Part shown: positions 1 through 8,473 of the stretch, piece after piece
Layout: each line of letters begins with the position of its first letter
Numbering within the stretch: position 1 is the first letter of the stretch
NCBI RefSeq assembly: GCF_001881565.1
Contig: NZ_MPDJ01000010.1
Location: 1 to 64,000, forward strand
Origin: Eisenbergiella tayi
Lineage (GTDB): Bacteria > Bacillota > Clostridia > Lachnospirales > Lachnospiraceae
DNA: 64,000 nt
Reading direction: 5' to 3'
Translations under genes and position numbers: made by a program
The notes under the pieces: generated by a model
What the model saw: the letters and a program-made list of their open reading frames with translations, nothing else
Databases searched by the model: none
What the model was told of the DNA's origin: nothing

Positions 1-414
1 ATAGGCTTTATTTTTCAGGATTACAATCTGGTGCCTTCTTTGAATGTATGGGAAAATATTGTGCTCCCTATAGGCCTGGACGGGAAAAAAGCGGATCGGG
101 AATTCGTAACCTCAGTTATTGAGAGTATCGGTATAGCGGATAAAATAAAGGCTCTTCCCGGCACCCTGTCAGGCGGGCAGCAGCAGCGTGTTGCCATTGC
201 CAGAGCCCTGGCTTCACGTCCTGCCATTATCCTTGCGGATGAACCTACCGGCAATCTGGATTCCAGAACGGAAATGGAGGTCATATCTCTTTTGAAATCC
301 TGCGTGGCTGATTACTGTCAGACCCTGGTCATGATAACGCATGATGAGACTGTCGCGCAAATGGCCGACCGTATTCTCATCATTGAAGATGGAAGGGTGG
401 TGGCAAATCAATGA
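1..414 (+). CDS. ABC transporter ATP-binding protein, MacB/LolD type (5' end outside window)
   Basis: This is the C-terminal 137 residues of an ABC ATPase; the reading frame is open at base 1, so the Walker A part lies upstream of the window. Visible in order are the Q-loop (GFIFQ, residues 2-6), the signature LSGGQQQRVAIARAL (from about base 166), Walker B ILADEPTGNLD and the switch histidine in MITHDE. The PTGNLD form is typical of the MacB/LolD/FtsE group that powers FtsX-type permeases. Its stop overlaps the permease start (ATGA), so the two proteins are almost certainly one transporter. Substrate is not readable from sequence; relatives export peptides or antibiotics or sense them. Confidence 0.93.
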   Translation: MGFIFQDYNLVPSLNVWENIVLPIGLDGKKADREFVTSVIESIGIADKIKALPGTLSGGQQQRVAIARALASRPAIILADEPTGNLDSRTEMEVISLLKSCVADYCQTLVMITHDETVAQMADRILIIEDGRVVANQ

Positions 415-2885
415 ATACCATTAATACCACAGCCTGGGCAAATTTGAAAAAGAATAAAGGCCGTAATATTCTTATGGGTATAGCAATACTGCTGACGACT
501 TTTCTTATCTTTACCATTACCACATTAGGCAGCGGAATGATCCGTCTGCAGTTTGAGGCTGCCAATCAGCTTTATCCTGCCTATCATTTTATGTATCGGA
601 GCGTCAGCGAAAAAACAGCTGAGGATTTGTCTCATCATGCGGATATTGCAGACCTGGGTCTTCGGCAGGATACGGCGGAGATAATACTGGAAAATGCCAG
701 ATGCCACCTTATTTATCTGGATAAAACCGGGATAGAGCTGGGGAAGCTTGACCTTGAAGACGGCCGTTTTCCTTCATCGGGAGATGATATGGCAATTTCG
801 GAAGGGATGCTGCAGGAACTTGGGCTCAGCGCGAAAATAGGAGACACTGTAACTCTCAGCTTTCAGCCGTTAGAAGCCAGCGGCCTGGGGTATGAACAGC
901 AGAAAACCTTCACTATATGCGGTATCCTTCCCACCCCTGAAGCAGAAGATGATATCGCTTACTATTCTGCTTTGGTTTCCCGGGATTTCGTGGAAGAAAC
1001 TCTCAGGGAACCCGATCGTTTATACAGAACTATGATCCGGCTGCAGAATCCTGAAGATATGACAACAAATGAAATCCTTTATAAAGCAGAATCCATTGCC
1101 CGCACTTTTTCCATACCCGAAGAGAATCTTTCAGAAAATACTGCGTATCTGGTGGCCAATTATATCGACCCTGCCTTTTATACAACGCTTATTGGTATTC
1201 TCATTGTGGTAGTGCTGGCAGGAATCATTACCATTTACAGTATTTATTATGTGTCTACCATGTACAAGGTACAGGAGTACGGAAAATTAAAGGCATTGGG
1301 GGCTACACAGAGGCAGGTGCAGGCCATTGTATTCCGGGAAGGAATCTTTACGGCAGTATTCGCTGTTCCGCCGGGAATTGTCCTGGGAATGGCTGCTTCT
1401 CTGAGCGGTCTGTCCTTCCTGCTGAACAGCTTTGCCCGTGATGGTCTTTTAGGCAATACCCTGAAGGACATATACGGGAACGGGGAGATTGCTCTGTTTC
1501 AGCCCTGGATTTATATTTTTGCTATCATTATGGCATTATGTACAACGGCAATATCCCTTCTGCGCCCGGTTCATATTGCAGGCAGGATTTCCCCTGTGGA
1601 GGCCATGCGCTATGATGGTCTCGGGGTATCTCCTGGCAAGGCTAAATCCAGAAAGGGTTATGAAGATGTCAGTCTGTTCCGGCTTATGAAAGCAAACCTT
1701 TCACGCAATAAAAAACGGACTTTGATAACACTTGTATCCCTGAGTATAACAGGTATTCTTTTTCTTGGGGTTTCCACTATTTTATCCTGTGCCAATCCGG
1801 AGGAAATTGCCCATGATGAAATTCTGTATGATCTGGATCTTTCCATTTATTCTGTCAGCGGTGATCGGATGCGGCCTGAATACGACTGGAGAGCTATCCA
1901 GCAGCAGAATCCTCTGGATGACAGCCTGATGCTTCGTATTGGAAATATGCCCGGTGTCTCTTCGGTTATCAGCCATCAGAATACCAGCATACTTCTGCAG
2001 GATGTATATGATGGGGATTCACTCAGGAGAACCTCCATTTCAGGAATCCCCCGGGTACTGGCCGATACAATGGAAGCTTCTGTCATAGAGGGAAATGTTA
2101 CCTATGATGAACTGCTTGAGGGGAACAAGATAATCCTGAATAAGAAGGCTTTTATATGGTCGCCGGACTGGAAGGTTGGAAGTATGATAAGGATGATTGT
2201 CCAGGACGGGGAAAAAGAAATTCCGATGGAATTCCAGGTGGCGGCAATAGCGGATCCTCCGGTCAGCCTATATCATTATTCGGCCTTCATGCTTCCTTCA
2301 TCCGTACTGGAAGAAATATGCAGCAATAATCAAACCAATAGTCTCTCCATAGCGGTTGAAAAAGAAAAGCTTAACCCGGTGGAGGAGAGCCTGAGGGCAA
2401 TAACAGATGAAAATCCTTTCCTGAAACTGCATACCTTTGAGGAAACGAAGAAGGAACAGGAAGAACTGACAGCTTTTTTATCTGCCGTATGTTATATTTT
2501 CCTGGCTGTTCTGGGAAGCATCTGTATTATGAATCTGATCAATACCATGGTAAACAGTGTTTATGTACGCAGACGGGAACTGGGCATGATGCAGGCTCTG
2601 GGATTGTCGGAAAAACAGCTGTTCACGCTGTTTCAGATGGAAGGCCTTTTTTATACACTTGGAACACTGCTTTTATCCCTGGTTTTTGGCAGTATTGCCG
2701 GTTTCCTGTTCTTCCGGTGGGCCAGGGACACGGGCTTCTTAAGTATTGTCAGCTTTCATTATCCCTTTGCACAAACGCTGCTTTTATTCCTCGTCATTAT
2801 GATCGTACAATTTGGACTGACATGGATACTGGCCCGAAGCTTTCGGAAACAGAGTATTATCGAAAGAATAAAATTTAGTACCTGA
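411..2885 (+). CDS. ABC transporter permease with two FtsX domains
   Basis: An 824-residue membrane protein that overlaps the ATPase gene by four bases. One transmembrane helix lies near residues 18-42, then a large extracellular region, a cluster of helices from about 250 to 400, another single helix near 440-460, a second extracellular region, and a final helix cluster from about 686 to 816. This is two MacB/FtsX-like halves fused in one chain, as in many Gram-positive permeases. Loops such as VQEYGKLKALGATQRQV and RRRELGMMQALGLSEKQL are the typical FtsX coupling segments that contact the ATPase. The cargo is unknown; no two-component system is next to it inside the window. Confidence 0.9.
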   Translation: MNTINTTAWANLKKNKGRNILMGIAILLTTFLIFTITTLGSGMIRLQFEAANQLYPAYHFMYRSVSEKTAEDLSHHADIADLGLRQDTAEIILENARCHLIYLDKTGIELGKLDLEDGRFPSSGDDMAISEGMLQELGLSAKIGDTVTLSFQPLEASGLGYEQQKTFTICGILPTPEAEDDIAYYSALVSRDFVEETLREPDRLYRTMIRLQNPEDMTTNEILYKAESIARTFSIPEENLSENTAYLVANYIDPAFYTTLIGILIVVVLAGIITIYSIYYVSTMYKVQEYGKLKALGATQRQVQAIVFREGIFTAVFAVPPGIVLGMAASLSGLSFLLNSFARDGLLGNTLKDIYGNGEIALFQPWIYIFAIIMALCTTAISLLRPVHIAGRISPVEAMRYDGLGVSPGKAKSRKGYEDVSLFRLMKANLSRNKKRTLITLVSLSITGILFLGVSTILSCANPEEIAHDEILYDLDLSIYSVSGDRMRPEYDWRAIQQQNPLDDSLMLRIGNMPGVSSVISHQNTSILLQDVYDGDSLRRTSISGIPRVLADTMEASVIEGNVTYDELLEGNKIILNKKAFIWSPDWKVGSMIRMIVQDGEKEIPMEFQVAAIADPPVSLYHYSAFMLPSSVLEEICSNNQTNSLSIAVEKEKLNPVEESLRAITDENPFLKLHTFEETKKEQEELTAFLSAVCYIFLAVLGSICIMNLINTMVNSVYVRRRELGMMQALGLSEKQLFTLFQMEGLFYTLGTLLLSLVFGSIAGFLFFRWARDTGFLSIVSFHYPFAQTLLLFLVIMIVQFGLTWILARSFRKQSIIERIKFST

Positions 2886-2893
2886 ATACAAAA

Positions 2894-2913
2894 AAGGGAG
2901 CTACGGCTCCCTT
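2894..2913. terminator. Bidirectional Rho-independent terminator
   Basis: AAGGGAGC and GCTCCCTT pair around TACG. Read on the plus strand the loop is C(UACG)G, a very stable UNCG tetraloop. On the minus strand the stem is followed by six T residues. It separates the converging FtsX and recombinase genes, and the recombinase stop codon lies inside the stem. Confidence 0.85.
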
Positions 2914-3953
2914 AATTTAACGGCTTTTGCCGCTTTCCGTTTATTTTCATCCTGCATGGCAGCATAGTGCTTTCTGGTGGTATTCACATCCTTATGGCCC
3001 AGGACATCGGCCACAAGGTAGATATCCCCTGTTTCCCTGTACAGATTCGTACCGTAAGTGCTGCGCAGCTTATGCGGGGTAATTTTTTTCATGGATGTTA
3101 CTTTAGAGGCATACTTCTTAACCAGATTCTCAACGCTGCGAACGGTAAGCCTGCGGTTCTGCATGGAGAGGAAAAAAGCATTTTCATGGCCGGAGAGAGG
3201 AATAATCCGTTCCCGTTCCTCCAGATAATCCTGCAGGGCCGCGGAAACCTCCTCGCCAAAATATACGATATCCTCATACCCGCCTTTCCTGCGTACTTTC
3301 AGGCGCTGGTTGTCAAAATCAACATCCTGGATATCCAGCCCCACACATTCAGACACCCGGATACCGGTCCCCAGCAGAAGAGTGAGAAGCGCCAAATCCC
3401 TCACCCTGGTCTTATCATGATAACGCTGCTCGTTCTTGGTTAGCTTGTTTCCTTCCTCCACTTCATCCAGAAGAACCGCTACTTCGTTAGGCTCCATCCT
3501 GACGATTTCCTTTTCGTGAAGCTTGGGAAGCGGAACAAGGACTGCAGGATTGTTCTCAATTAGTTCATTCCGGAAGTAGTAATTGTAAAAGCTTCTGAGA
3601 GAGGCCAGCTTTCTCTTTTTTCCCCGTTCATCATTGGTGTATTCTACGCCGTCCTTAACATAATAGGAGAGATATTCCATATACTCCTCTATGTCCTCCC
3701 TTCCGATTTCATCCAGGATGGAAAGAGGAAAGTCTACAATATCTTTTTTGCGGTATACCCCATTGGTTTCATGGATAAACTCAAAGAAAACCTTTAAATC
3801 ATAGGCGTAGGCTATCCGTGTCCGGGAGGCGGTCACATCCTCGATCCCGCGGAAAAACTGTTTGCAGAAGGGCGGGAGGCAGGCCAGCAGCTCCCGGAGC
3901 TTCAGAATATTTTTTTTATTCAGTTCATCATGGTAATTTTTGTTTTCGGCCAT
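2901..3953 (-). CDS. Tyrosine recombinase (XerC/XerS-like)
   Basis: A 350-residue site-specific recombinase with a SAM-like N-terminal core-binding domain and a C-terminal catalytic domain. The catalytic set is complete: Arg199 (GTGIRVSE), Lys223 (RRKGG), His294 and Arg297 (HKLR), His320 (LGHKD) and the nucleophile Tyr330 (KHYAAM). The start at 3953 is chosen because GGGGAGG lies 7 bases upstream; a longer frame begins 10 codons earlier without a ribosome site. Length is close to the single-recombinase XerS of streptococci, so a role in chromosome dimer resolution is possible, but no dif-like site was recognised. No attachment sites or phage genes flank it. It follows the TtcA-like gene on the same strand. 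Confidence 0.85.
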   Translation of the reverse strand: MAENKNYHDELNKKNILKLRELLACLPPFCKQFFRGIEDVTASRTRIAYAYDLKVFFEFIHETNGVYRKKDIVDFPLSILDEIGREDIEEYMEYLSYYVKDGVEYTNDERGKKRKLASLRSFYNYYFRNELIENNPAVLVPLPKLHEKEIVRMEPNEVAVLLDEVEEGNKLTKNEQRYHDKTRVRDLALLTLLLGTGIRVSECVGLDIQDVDFDNQRLKVRRKGGYEDIVYFGEEVSAALQDYLEERERIIPLSGHENAFFLSMQNRRLTVRSVENLVKKYASKVTSMKKITPHKLRSTYGTNLYRETGDIYLVADVLGHKDVNTTRKHYAAMQDENKRKAAKAVKLREP

Positions 3954-3995
3954 TTTTATTCCTCCCCGGCAAAACCGTTCCATTGAAAAGTATTA

Positions 3996-4733
3996 TTATC
4001 TGCGCAGGGTATCCGGCGGCGGCCAGCCTGTCATATTGCCATCCTGTATTGCGGTAAACATCCGTTCCTTTACCCCCGGATTCTCCTGGTTCAGCTTTTT
4101 CAAAAGCTGTTTCACATATTCCCTTTTGGTATAGCCGTCGGCAGGGCAGGGGCTTTTAACAACAGGCACCTGGTTTTTAGTGACAAATCCGATAACATCC
4201 GCTTCATTCATATACATCAGCGGCCGTATTACCGTCAGATCCATTCTGTCCAGATAGGTTACCGGGCTGAAGGTATGGAAACGGCCTTCATAAATCAGGG
4301 ACATGAGCATTGTTTCCACCACATCATCCTTATGATGAGCATATGCCACCTTATTGCAGCCTTCCTTTTTAATGGCCTCATTCAGGGCTCCCTTTCTCAT
4401 TTTAGCACAAAGAGAGCAGGGATTGGATTCTTTTCGCTGTTCAAATATAATATTGGCAATATCCGTTTTTACAATGGTATAAGGGATCTGCAGTTCCTGT
4501 GAGCAAATTGCTTCTATACGGCTTAAATCGAGATTGCCGAAGCCCAGATCCACGGTTACCGCATGAATATCAAAATGTTTCGGATAAAAACGCCGCAGTG
4601 CGTGAAGCGCGTAGAGCAGTGTCAGAGAATCCTTGCCGCCGGATATCCCAACAGCAATTTTATCCCCTTCTTCAATCATGTGATAATCGTCCACCGCTTT
4701 CCGGACATAGCTTAAAACCTGTTGCAGTCTCAT
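3996..4733 (-). CDS. TtcA-like tRNA 2-thiolation enzyme (PP-loop ATPase)
   Basis: A 245-residue adenine nucleotide alpha-hydrolase. The PP-loop SGGKDS is at residues 31-36, and three cysteines sit where TtcA binds its [4Fe-4S] cluster: C106 and C109 in PCSLC, and C196 in SPCPADG. TtcA enzymes thiolate cytidine 32 of tRNA; in Gram-positive bacteria members of this family may modify other positions, so the exact base is uncertain. The gene is first in a probable two-gene unit with the recombinase (42 bp apart). A TATAAT box on the minus strand at 4787-4792 precedes it. Confidence 0.82.
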   Translation of the reverse strand: MRLQQVLSYVRKAVDDYHMIEEGDKIAVGISGGKDSLTLLYALHALRRFYPKHFDIHAVTVDLGFGNLDLSRIEAICSQELQIPYTIVKTDIANIIFEQRKESNPCSLCAKMRKGALNEAIKKEGCNKVAYAHHKDDVVETMLMSLIYEGRFHTFSPVTYLDRMDLTVIRPLMYMNEADVIGFVTKNQVPVVKSPCPADGYTKREYVKQLLKKLNQENPGVKERMFTAIQDGNMTGWPPPDTLRR

Positions 4734-4786
4734 ATGTAATCCTTTCTTCTATACAAAATTTGCTGCTTTATAAATCCTAAATAGAT

Positions 4787-4897
4787 ATTATACAATTATT
4801 TTAGAATAATTTCATTAATTTTGCTTAATTTTTTAAGTGCGGTGGTATATAATGTTCTTACTGACCTACATAAATGGAAGCAAAGCATTCCATGGAA
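4787..4897. promoter_or_regulatory. Divergent promoter region between ttcA-like and AI-2E genes
   Basis: TATAAT occurs at 4787-4792 on the minus strand for the TtcA-like gene. On the plus strand TATAAT at 4848-4853 overlaps TATATA, which is preceded by TGG in extended -10 fashion. No good -35 hexamer is seen for either. A perfect 10-bp palindrome TTCCATGGAA (4888-4897) lies downstream of the plus-strand -10 and could be an operator. Confidence 0.45.
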
Positions 4898-4931
4898 GTA
4901 TAACATTCCAAGTAAAAGGAGACCATTTTAT

Positions 4932-6218
4932 ATGAAATTCCGCTGGGACAAAAAATATCTTTATTGGGGCATCACGGCCCTCCTTGTCATAGGGGCCAGT
5001 ATATGCCTCTTTTTCTTGATGTTCCGGGGCGCCAATTTCAAAGACGGCGTGGCCCAAATTATTTCTATTGCCATGCCGATTATTGATGGCCTGGTTCTGG
5101 CCTATCTGCTCACTCCGGTTCTGAACTTTATAGAAAAGCAAGCTCTCAGGCATGTTTTCAAAAAAGGACGGCAGGCCCTGACAGATAAGCAGAAAAAATA
5201 TCTGCGTATGTCCGCAATAGTACTGACATTGCTGTTTGTGGTTCTTATTATTTACGCATTCAGCTCCGTAGTGCTCCCGCAGCTGTTCAAGAGCATTCAG
5301 AGTATTGTGTTCCAATTCCCCGTTTATGTAAATAACCTTACCGCATGGCTCCAGAAGGTTCTGGCGGATAATCCGGAAGTGGAATCCTACATTAATGATC
5401 TCATCAACACTTATACACCTGAACTCAGAAGCTGGATGAACGATACCCTGCTGCCTCAGATGAACGCTGTCCTCAAAGTCGTTTCCAACTATGCTTTTAA
5501 CGTACTTAAGGCATTGTGGAACATGATTATCGGCCTGATCATATCCGTATATATTATGGGAAGCAAGGAGAAGTTCATCGGCCAGGCAAAAAAAGCCATT
5601 TATTCCGCCATGGATATCAAGCGTGCCAATTCCTTTATTGAAGACATTCGGTTTGTACACCGTACCTTCGGCGGATTTATCAGCGGTAAGCTTCTGGATT
5701 CCTTACTTATCGGAATCCTCTGCTTTGCCGGAACAAGTATTATGGGAACCCCTTATCCGGTGCTTATCAGTGTTATCATCGGTGTTACCAATATCGTACC
5801 TTTCTTTGGACCTTACCTGGGTGCCATTCCCAGTGCGCTCCTGATATTGATGATCGATCCCATACAGTGCCTTTATTTCCTTATTTTCATTTTGGTTCTG
5901 CAGCAGTTTGACGGAAATATACTCGGCCCTAAAATCCTGGGAGACTCCACCGGGCTTTCCAGCTTCTGGGTTATTTTTTCCATCACAATTTTCGGCGGTT
6001 TTATGGGTGTGCCGGGAATGGTAATCGGCGTACCAACCTTCGCAGTTATCTACGCTCTGTGCAGACGCTGGATTAACCGCAATCTGGCCAAGAAGAAGCT
6101 GCCTACGGAAACCGAGGAATACAAGGAACTGGGCCGAATTGATGAAACGAGCAAAGAGTTCATTCCTTGTCATCCGGCTGAGGAATCTGAAGAAAAGCAG
6201 TCCAAAGAAGACAAATAA
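4932..6218 (+). CDS. AI-2E family transporter (DUF20/TqsA-like)
   Basis: A 428-residue polytopic membrane protein of the AI-2E exporter superfamily (PF01594). It has an N-terminal helix pair, a long hydrophilic segment of about 100 residues (around FKSIQSIVFQFPVYVNNL), and a conserved C-terminal helix bundle with the motif GVTNIVPFFGPYLGAIPSA, characteristic of the family. The C-terminal tail is acidic. The start at 4932 has AAAAGGAG nine bases upstream; an in-frame upstream extension to 4821 would cross the promoter and is rejected. Family members export AI-2, act as Na+/H+ antiporters or have unknown substrates, so the cargo is open. It is likely co-transcribed with dtd 24 bp downstream. 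Confidence 0.9.
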   Translation: MKFRWDKKYLYWGITALLVIGASICLFFLMFRGANFKDGVAQIISIAMPIIDGLVLAYLLTPVLNFIEKQALRHVFKKGRQALTDKQKKYLRMSAIVLTLLFVVLIIYAFSSVVLPQLFKSIQSIVFQFPVYVNNLTAWLQKVLADNPEVESYINDLINTYTPELRSWMNDTLLPQMNAVLKVVSNYAFNVLKALWNMIIGLIISVYIMGSKEKFIGQAKKAIYSAMDIKRANSFIEDIRFVHRTFGGFISGKLLDSLLIGILCFAGTSIMGTPYPVLISVIIGVTNIVPFFGPYLGAIPSALLILMIDPIQCLYFLIFILVLQQFDGNILGPKILGDSTGLSSFWVIFSITIFGGFMGVPGMVIGVPTFAVIYALCRRWINRNLAKKKLPTETEEYKELGRIDETSKEFIPCHPAEESEEKQSKEDK

Positions 6219-6242
6219 TATAGAACAGGAGAAGCAGTCCCC

Positions 6243-6692
6243 ATGAAGTTTGTTATTCAAAGAGTCAGCCATGCAAGTGTCACTGTAGAGCAGGAAATTG
6301 TAGGATCCATTCAAAAGGGGTTTCTGGTTCTGATTGGTGTAAATAATTCGGATACGGAGGGCATTGCCGACAAAATGCTCCGTAAGCTTCTGAACCTGCG
6401 GATATTCGAGGATGAGAACGGCAAAACAAATCTGTCGTTGAAGGATGTAAACGGCGGTTTACTGCTTGTTTCCCAGTTTACCCTGTATGCGGACTGTAAA
6501 AAAGGCAACAGACCGTCTTTTGTAAAAGCAGGCTCTCCCGAACATGCCGAACAGCTGTATGAATATATGAAGCATTCCTGTAAAAAGGAAGGTTATCCTG
6601 TGGAATGCGGTATCTTCGGAGCCCATATGAAAATAGAACTTGAAAATGACGGGCCATTTACAATTGTGCTGGATTCTGATGAGCTTATGTAA
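6243..6692 (+). CDS. dtd: D-aminoacyl-tRNA deacylase
   Basis: A 149-residue DTD enzyme that hydrolyses D-amino acids, and glycine wrongly attached to tRNA-Ala, from tRNA in the cytoplasm. It shows the family motifs SQFTLYADCKKGNRPSF (containing the active-site SQFTLY and the Gly-Pro type NRPSF segment) and the C-terminal FTIVLDS strand. Length matches the family. AGGAG lies 11 bases before the ATG. It follows the AI-2E gene closely and ends at a strong hairpin terminator. Confidence 0.96.
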   Translation: MKFVIQRVSHASVTVEQEIVGSIQKGFLVLIGVNNSDTEGIADKMLRKLLNLRIFEDENGKTNLSLKDVNGGLLLVSQFTLYADCKKGNRPSFVKAGSPEHAEQLYEYMKHSCKKEGYPVECGIFGAHMKIELENDGPFTIVLDSDELM

Positions 6693-6745
6693 CAGCATTC
6701 TGAAAGCCACCCGGCATGAGCCGGACGGATGCAGGATTTATAAAA

Positions 6746-6792
6746 AAGGAGGCGTAAACGACAGCTTTAAAATACTGTTGTTTCGCCTCCTT
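6746..6792. terminator. Long hairpin terminator between dtd and the XRE gene
   Basis: AAGGAGGCG (6746-6754) pairs with CGCCTCCTT (6784-6792), and the pairing continues inward as AAACGACAG with CTGTTGTTT, with one bulge and one G-U pair. A pyrimidine tract follows on the plus strand and a T-rich tract on the minus strand, so it serves both converging genes. Confidence 0.85.
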
Positions 6793-6808
6793 TCTGTTTG
6801 GCAGCATG

Positions 6809-7297
6809 CTATTCAGAAGCTATTGCAGTGCCTGAAGTATCCTTCCATCTCTTTAACGTTGGCAGAAATTCCATAAGCGCAGATCTTGCTTCCTGTTCTG
6901 TTAACTGCAGCCCGACAGACTTATTCCATTCATCCAAATCCCGCAGATTCAGTTCAATCATTTCCTCCATAGTAATATCCTGAGCGAATTTTCCATGCTG
7001 ATAACAAAAAGAGCAGTATTCCTCTGATTTGCTGCCATCGCATTCTGTTCCTTTATCACTGTCCTTTTCCAGAACCAGACCGCAGCTCTGGCATTGTCCT
7101 ACCGTATGTCCCAGCAAATAATCTACCGACACCTCAAAGGTTTCAGCTATTAATTTGAGTGTATCTATATTAGGAATTGTGTCTCCGTTTTCCCAGCGGG
7201 AAACAGCCTGTCTGGTTACTGATAATCTCCTGGCAAACTCATCCTGGGATATATTCAGTTTTTTACGTAATTCTAAAATTGCTTCCATTGTCTCCAT
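6809..7297 (-). CDS. XRE-family regulator with C-terminal zinc ribbon
   Basis: A 162-residue protein. Residues 1-63 are an XRE helix-turn-helix domain with the recognition region VTRQAVSRWENGDTIPN. Residues about 69-100 hold two Cys pairs (CQSCG and CSFC), a putative zinc ribbon (PF12674-like). The C-terminal part resembles the short tail often found with this ribbon. It reads away from a broken ABC exporter fragment, with a perfect dyad in between, so it was probably the local regulator of that exporter. It may now regulate only itself. An AAAGGAGGAATGT site precedes the ATG. Confidence 0.82.
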   Translation of the reverse strand: METMEAILELRKKLNISQDEFARRLSVTRQAVSRWENGDTIPNIDTLKLIAETFEVSVDYLLGHTVGQCQSCGLVLEKDSDKGTECDGSKSEEYCSFCYQHGKFAQDITMEEMIELNLRDLDEWNKSVGLQLTEQEARSALMEFLPTLKRWKDTSGTAIASE

Positions 7298-7331
7298 TCA
7301 TACATTCCTCCTTTTTGTAATCTTAGCATAG

Positions 7332-7364
7332 AGTATAAAAGAAATACAAGCAACACGTTGTTGC
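7332..7364 (-). promoter_or_regulatory. XRE gene promoter with overlapping dyad operator candidate
   Basis: A minus-strand -10 box TATACT is at 7332-7337. The perfect dyad GCAACA-CGT-TGTTGC occupies 7350-7364, exactly where the -35 hexamer (7355-7360 at a 17-bp spacing) would lie. This placement is what an autorepressing XRE protein would use. Binding by the adjacent regulator is inferred, not shown. Confidence 0.6.
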
Positions 7365-7373
7365 CCCTCTTGA

Positions 7374-7772
7374 CGCCTTGATAAGCTGCCGAAGGAGCTT
7401 GCGACGGCATTATATAAGGATTTTGATGAGAAAGGTGTTGCTATTTCCGGGGGAGAAGCACAGAAGATTGCGCTAGCCAGAGCTTTATATAAAGATGCGC
7501 CATTTATCATACTTGATGAGCCTACAGCGGCGCTTGATCCAATCGCGGAATTCGAAGTATACAGCAGGATGAATCAAATGATAGGAGAGAAGTCAGCCGT
7601 ATTTATTTCGCACAGATTGTCTTCCTGCCGTTTCTGCCATGATATCGTTGTTTTCCACAGGGGCAGTCTGATTCAGCGCGGCAGCCATAATGTGCTGGTA
7701 AACGACAAATCTGGAATGTATTACAAGCTGTGGAATGCTCAGGCACAATATTATAAGGTGGAAGAAGAATGA
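7374..7772 (+). pseudogene. C-terminal remnant of an ABC exporter (ATPase half)
   Basis: The plus frame is open from 7374 to the TGA at 7772 and reads as the last 130 or so residues of an ABC exporter: signature ISGGEAQKIALARAL, Walker B FIILDEPTAALD, switch histidine ISHRLSSCRFC and a tail ending in NAQAQYYKVEEE. Membrane helices, Walker A and a start codon are all missing, and the frame is closed by a TGA at 7371. The break lies only a few bases from the XRE promoter dyad, so a deletion probably joined the promoter side of the regulator to the distal part of the exporter gene. A shorter ATG frame (7569-7772) would encode no functional ATPase. Confidence 0.85.
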
Positions 7773-7843
7773 GAACTGCCTGGTCTTTCATGATGAGGAA
7801 AAAGGTATTTGTTAATTTATTAACATTCGAAAGGGAAGAGTAA
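7769..7843 (+). pseudogene. Remnant start of a second ABC exporter gene
   Basis: An ATG overlaps the stop of the exporter fragment (ATGA), the usual junction in two-gene heterodimeric exporters. The frame encodes 24 residues beginning MRTAWSFMMRKKVF, similar in character to the N-terminus of such half-transporters, then stops at TAA 7841-7843. The rest of the partner gene is not recognisable downstream. Its short length limits the confidence. Confidence 0.45.
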
Positions 7844-8473
7844 AGTATTTATTTTTCATGTATGTAATCTATTTATGGGTTATTATTTAAGTAAACGTGA
7901 TAACTATTTCTTTTATTTGTATCGTAAAATAAGAAGGTGGTAAAATTATGATTTAGATTCTCAGTTTTATTGTTATTAGGTATAATCCAGGTATAGACTT
8001 ATCAATGATTATTGGAATAAAATTTACAATATGCTGTTGTAATTCTATATGTGTAATAGCTATGACTTTTAAAGTATAAATGTAGTGCAGCCTACAATAT
8101 TATCTCTGGCATTGAGAGAGCTTTATCCCCAACACAAATCTATCAGGGCTGTTATCCTGATATAATATTGAAGAATGTAAATCTATTAATATTGAGATTA
8201 TGTTTGGAATGGTTAGATCTTAATATAAACGTACAGAGGAATAACTATACTAAGAGAGCCTCTACTAAGTTGTCTGACAAGACTGAGGGAATTAGATTAT
8301 TTAAGAGAACGTGGCTTTAACCCTGTTTTTGACCACATCTATTCGTTAAACTTGTGTTTTGCGAATAGTCCTAAGTTTATGCTATGATGCCATTCTACCC
8401 AGTTCCTCATACAGCGCAACCAGACCCCTTACAAATCATCCCGTCATACGTCAATAGAATTAAGGTCAAAACG
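7844..8473. other. AT-rich decayed region with no intact gene
   Basis: About 630 bp of visibly lower G+C than the neighbours. GGTGG precedes an ATG at 7948 whose third codon is a stop (ATG ATT TAG); that frame then runs open to about 8080. A second frame without a start codon is open from 8066 to 8320 (84 codons), and a third from 8229 to 8387 (52 codons). The three follow each other in different frames, as expected for a gene broken by frameshifts, but none of the translations was recognised. Confidence 0.5.

Noticed and set aside
2901..3953. Tyrosine recombinase as evidence of an integrated mobile element
   Set aside because: It stands alone between core genes, with no repeats, tRNA target or phage or transposon genes; a housekeeping Xer-type role fits as well.
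4821..4931. N-terminal extension of the AI-2E transporter
   Set aside because: The extension crosses the promoter and palindrome and has no ribosome site; the start at 4932 has AAAAGGAG and matches the family start.
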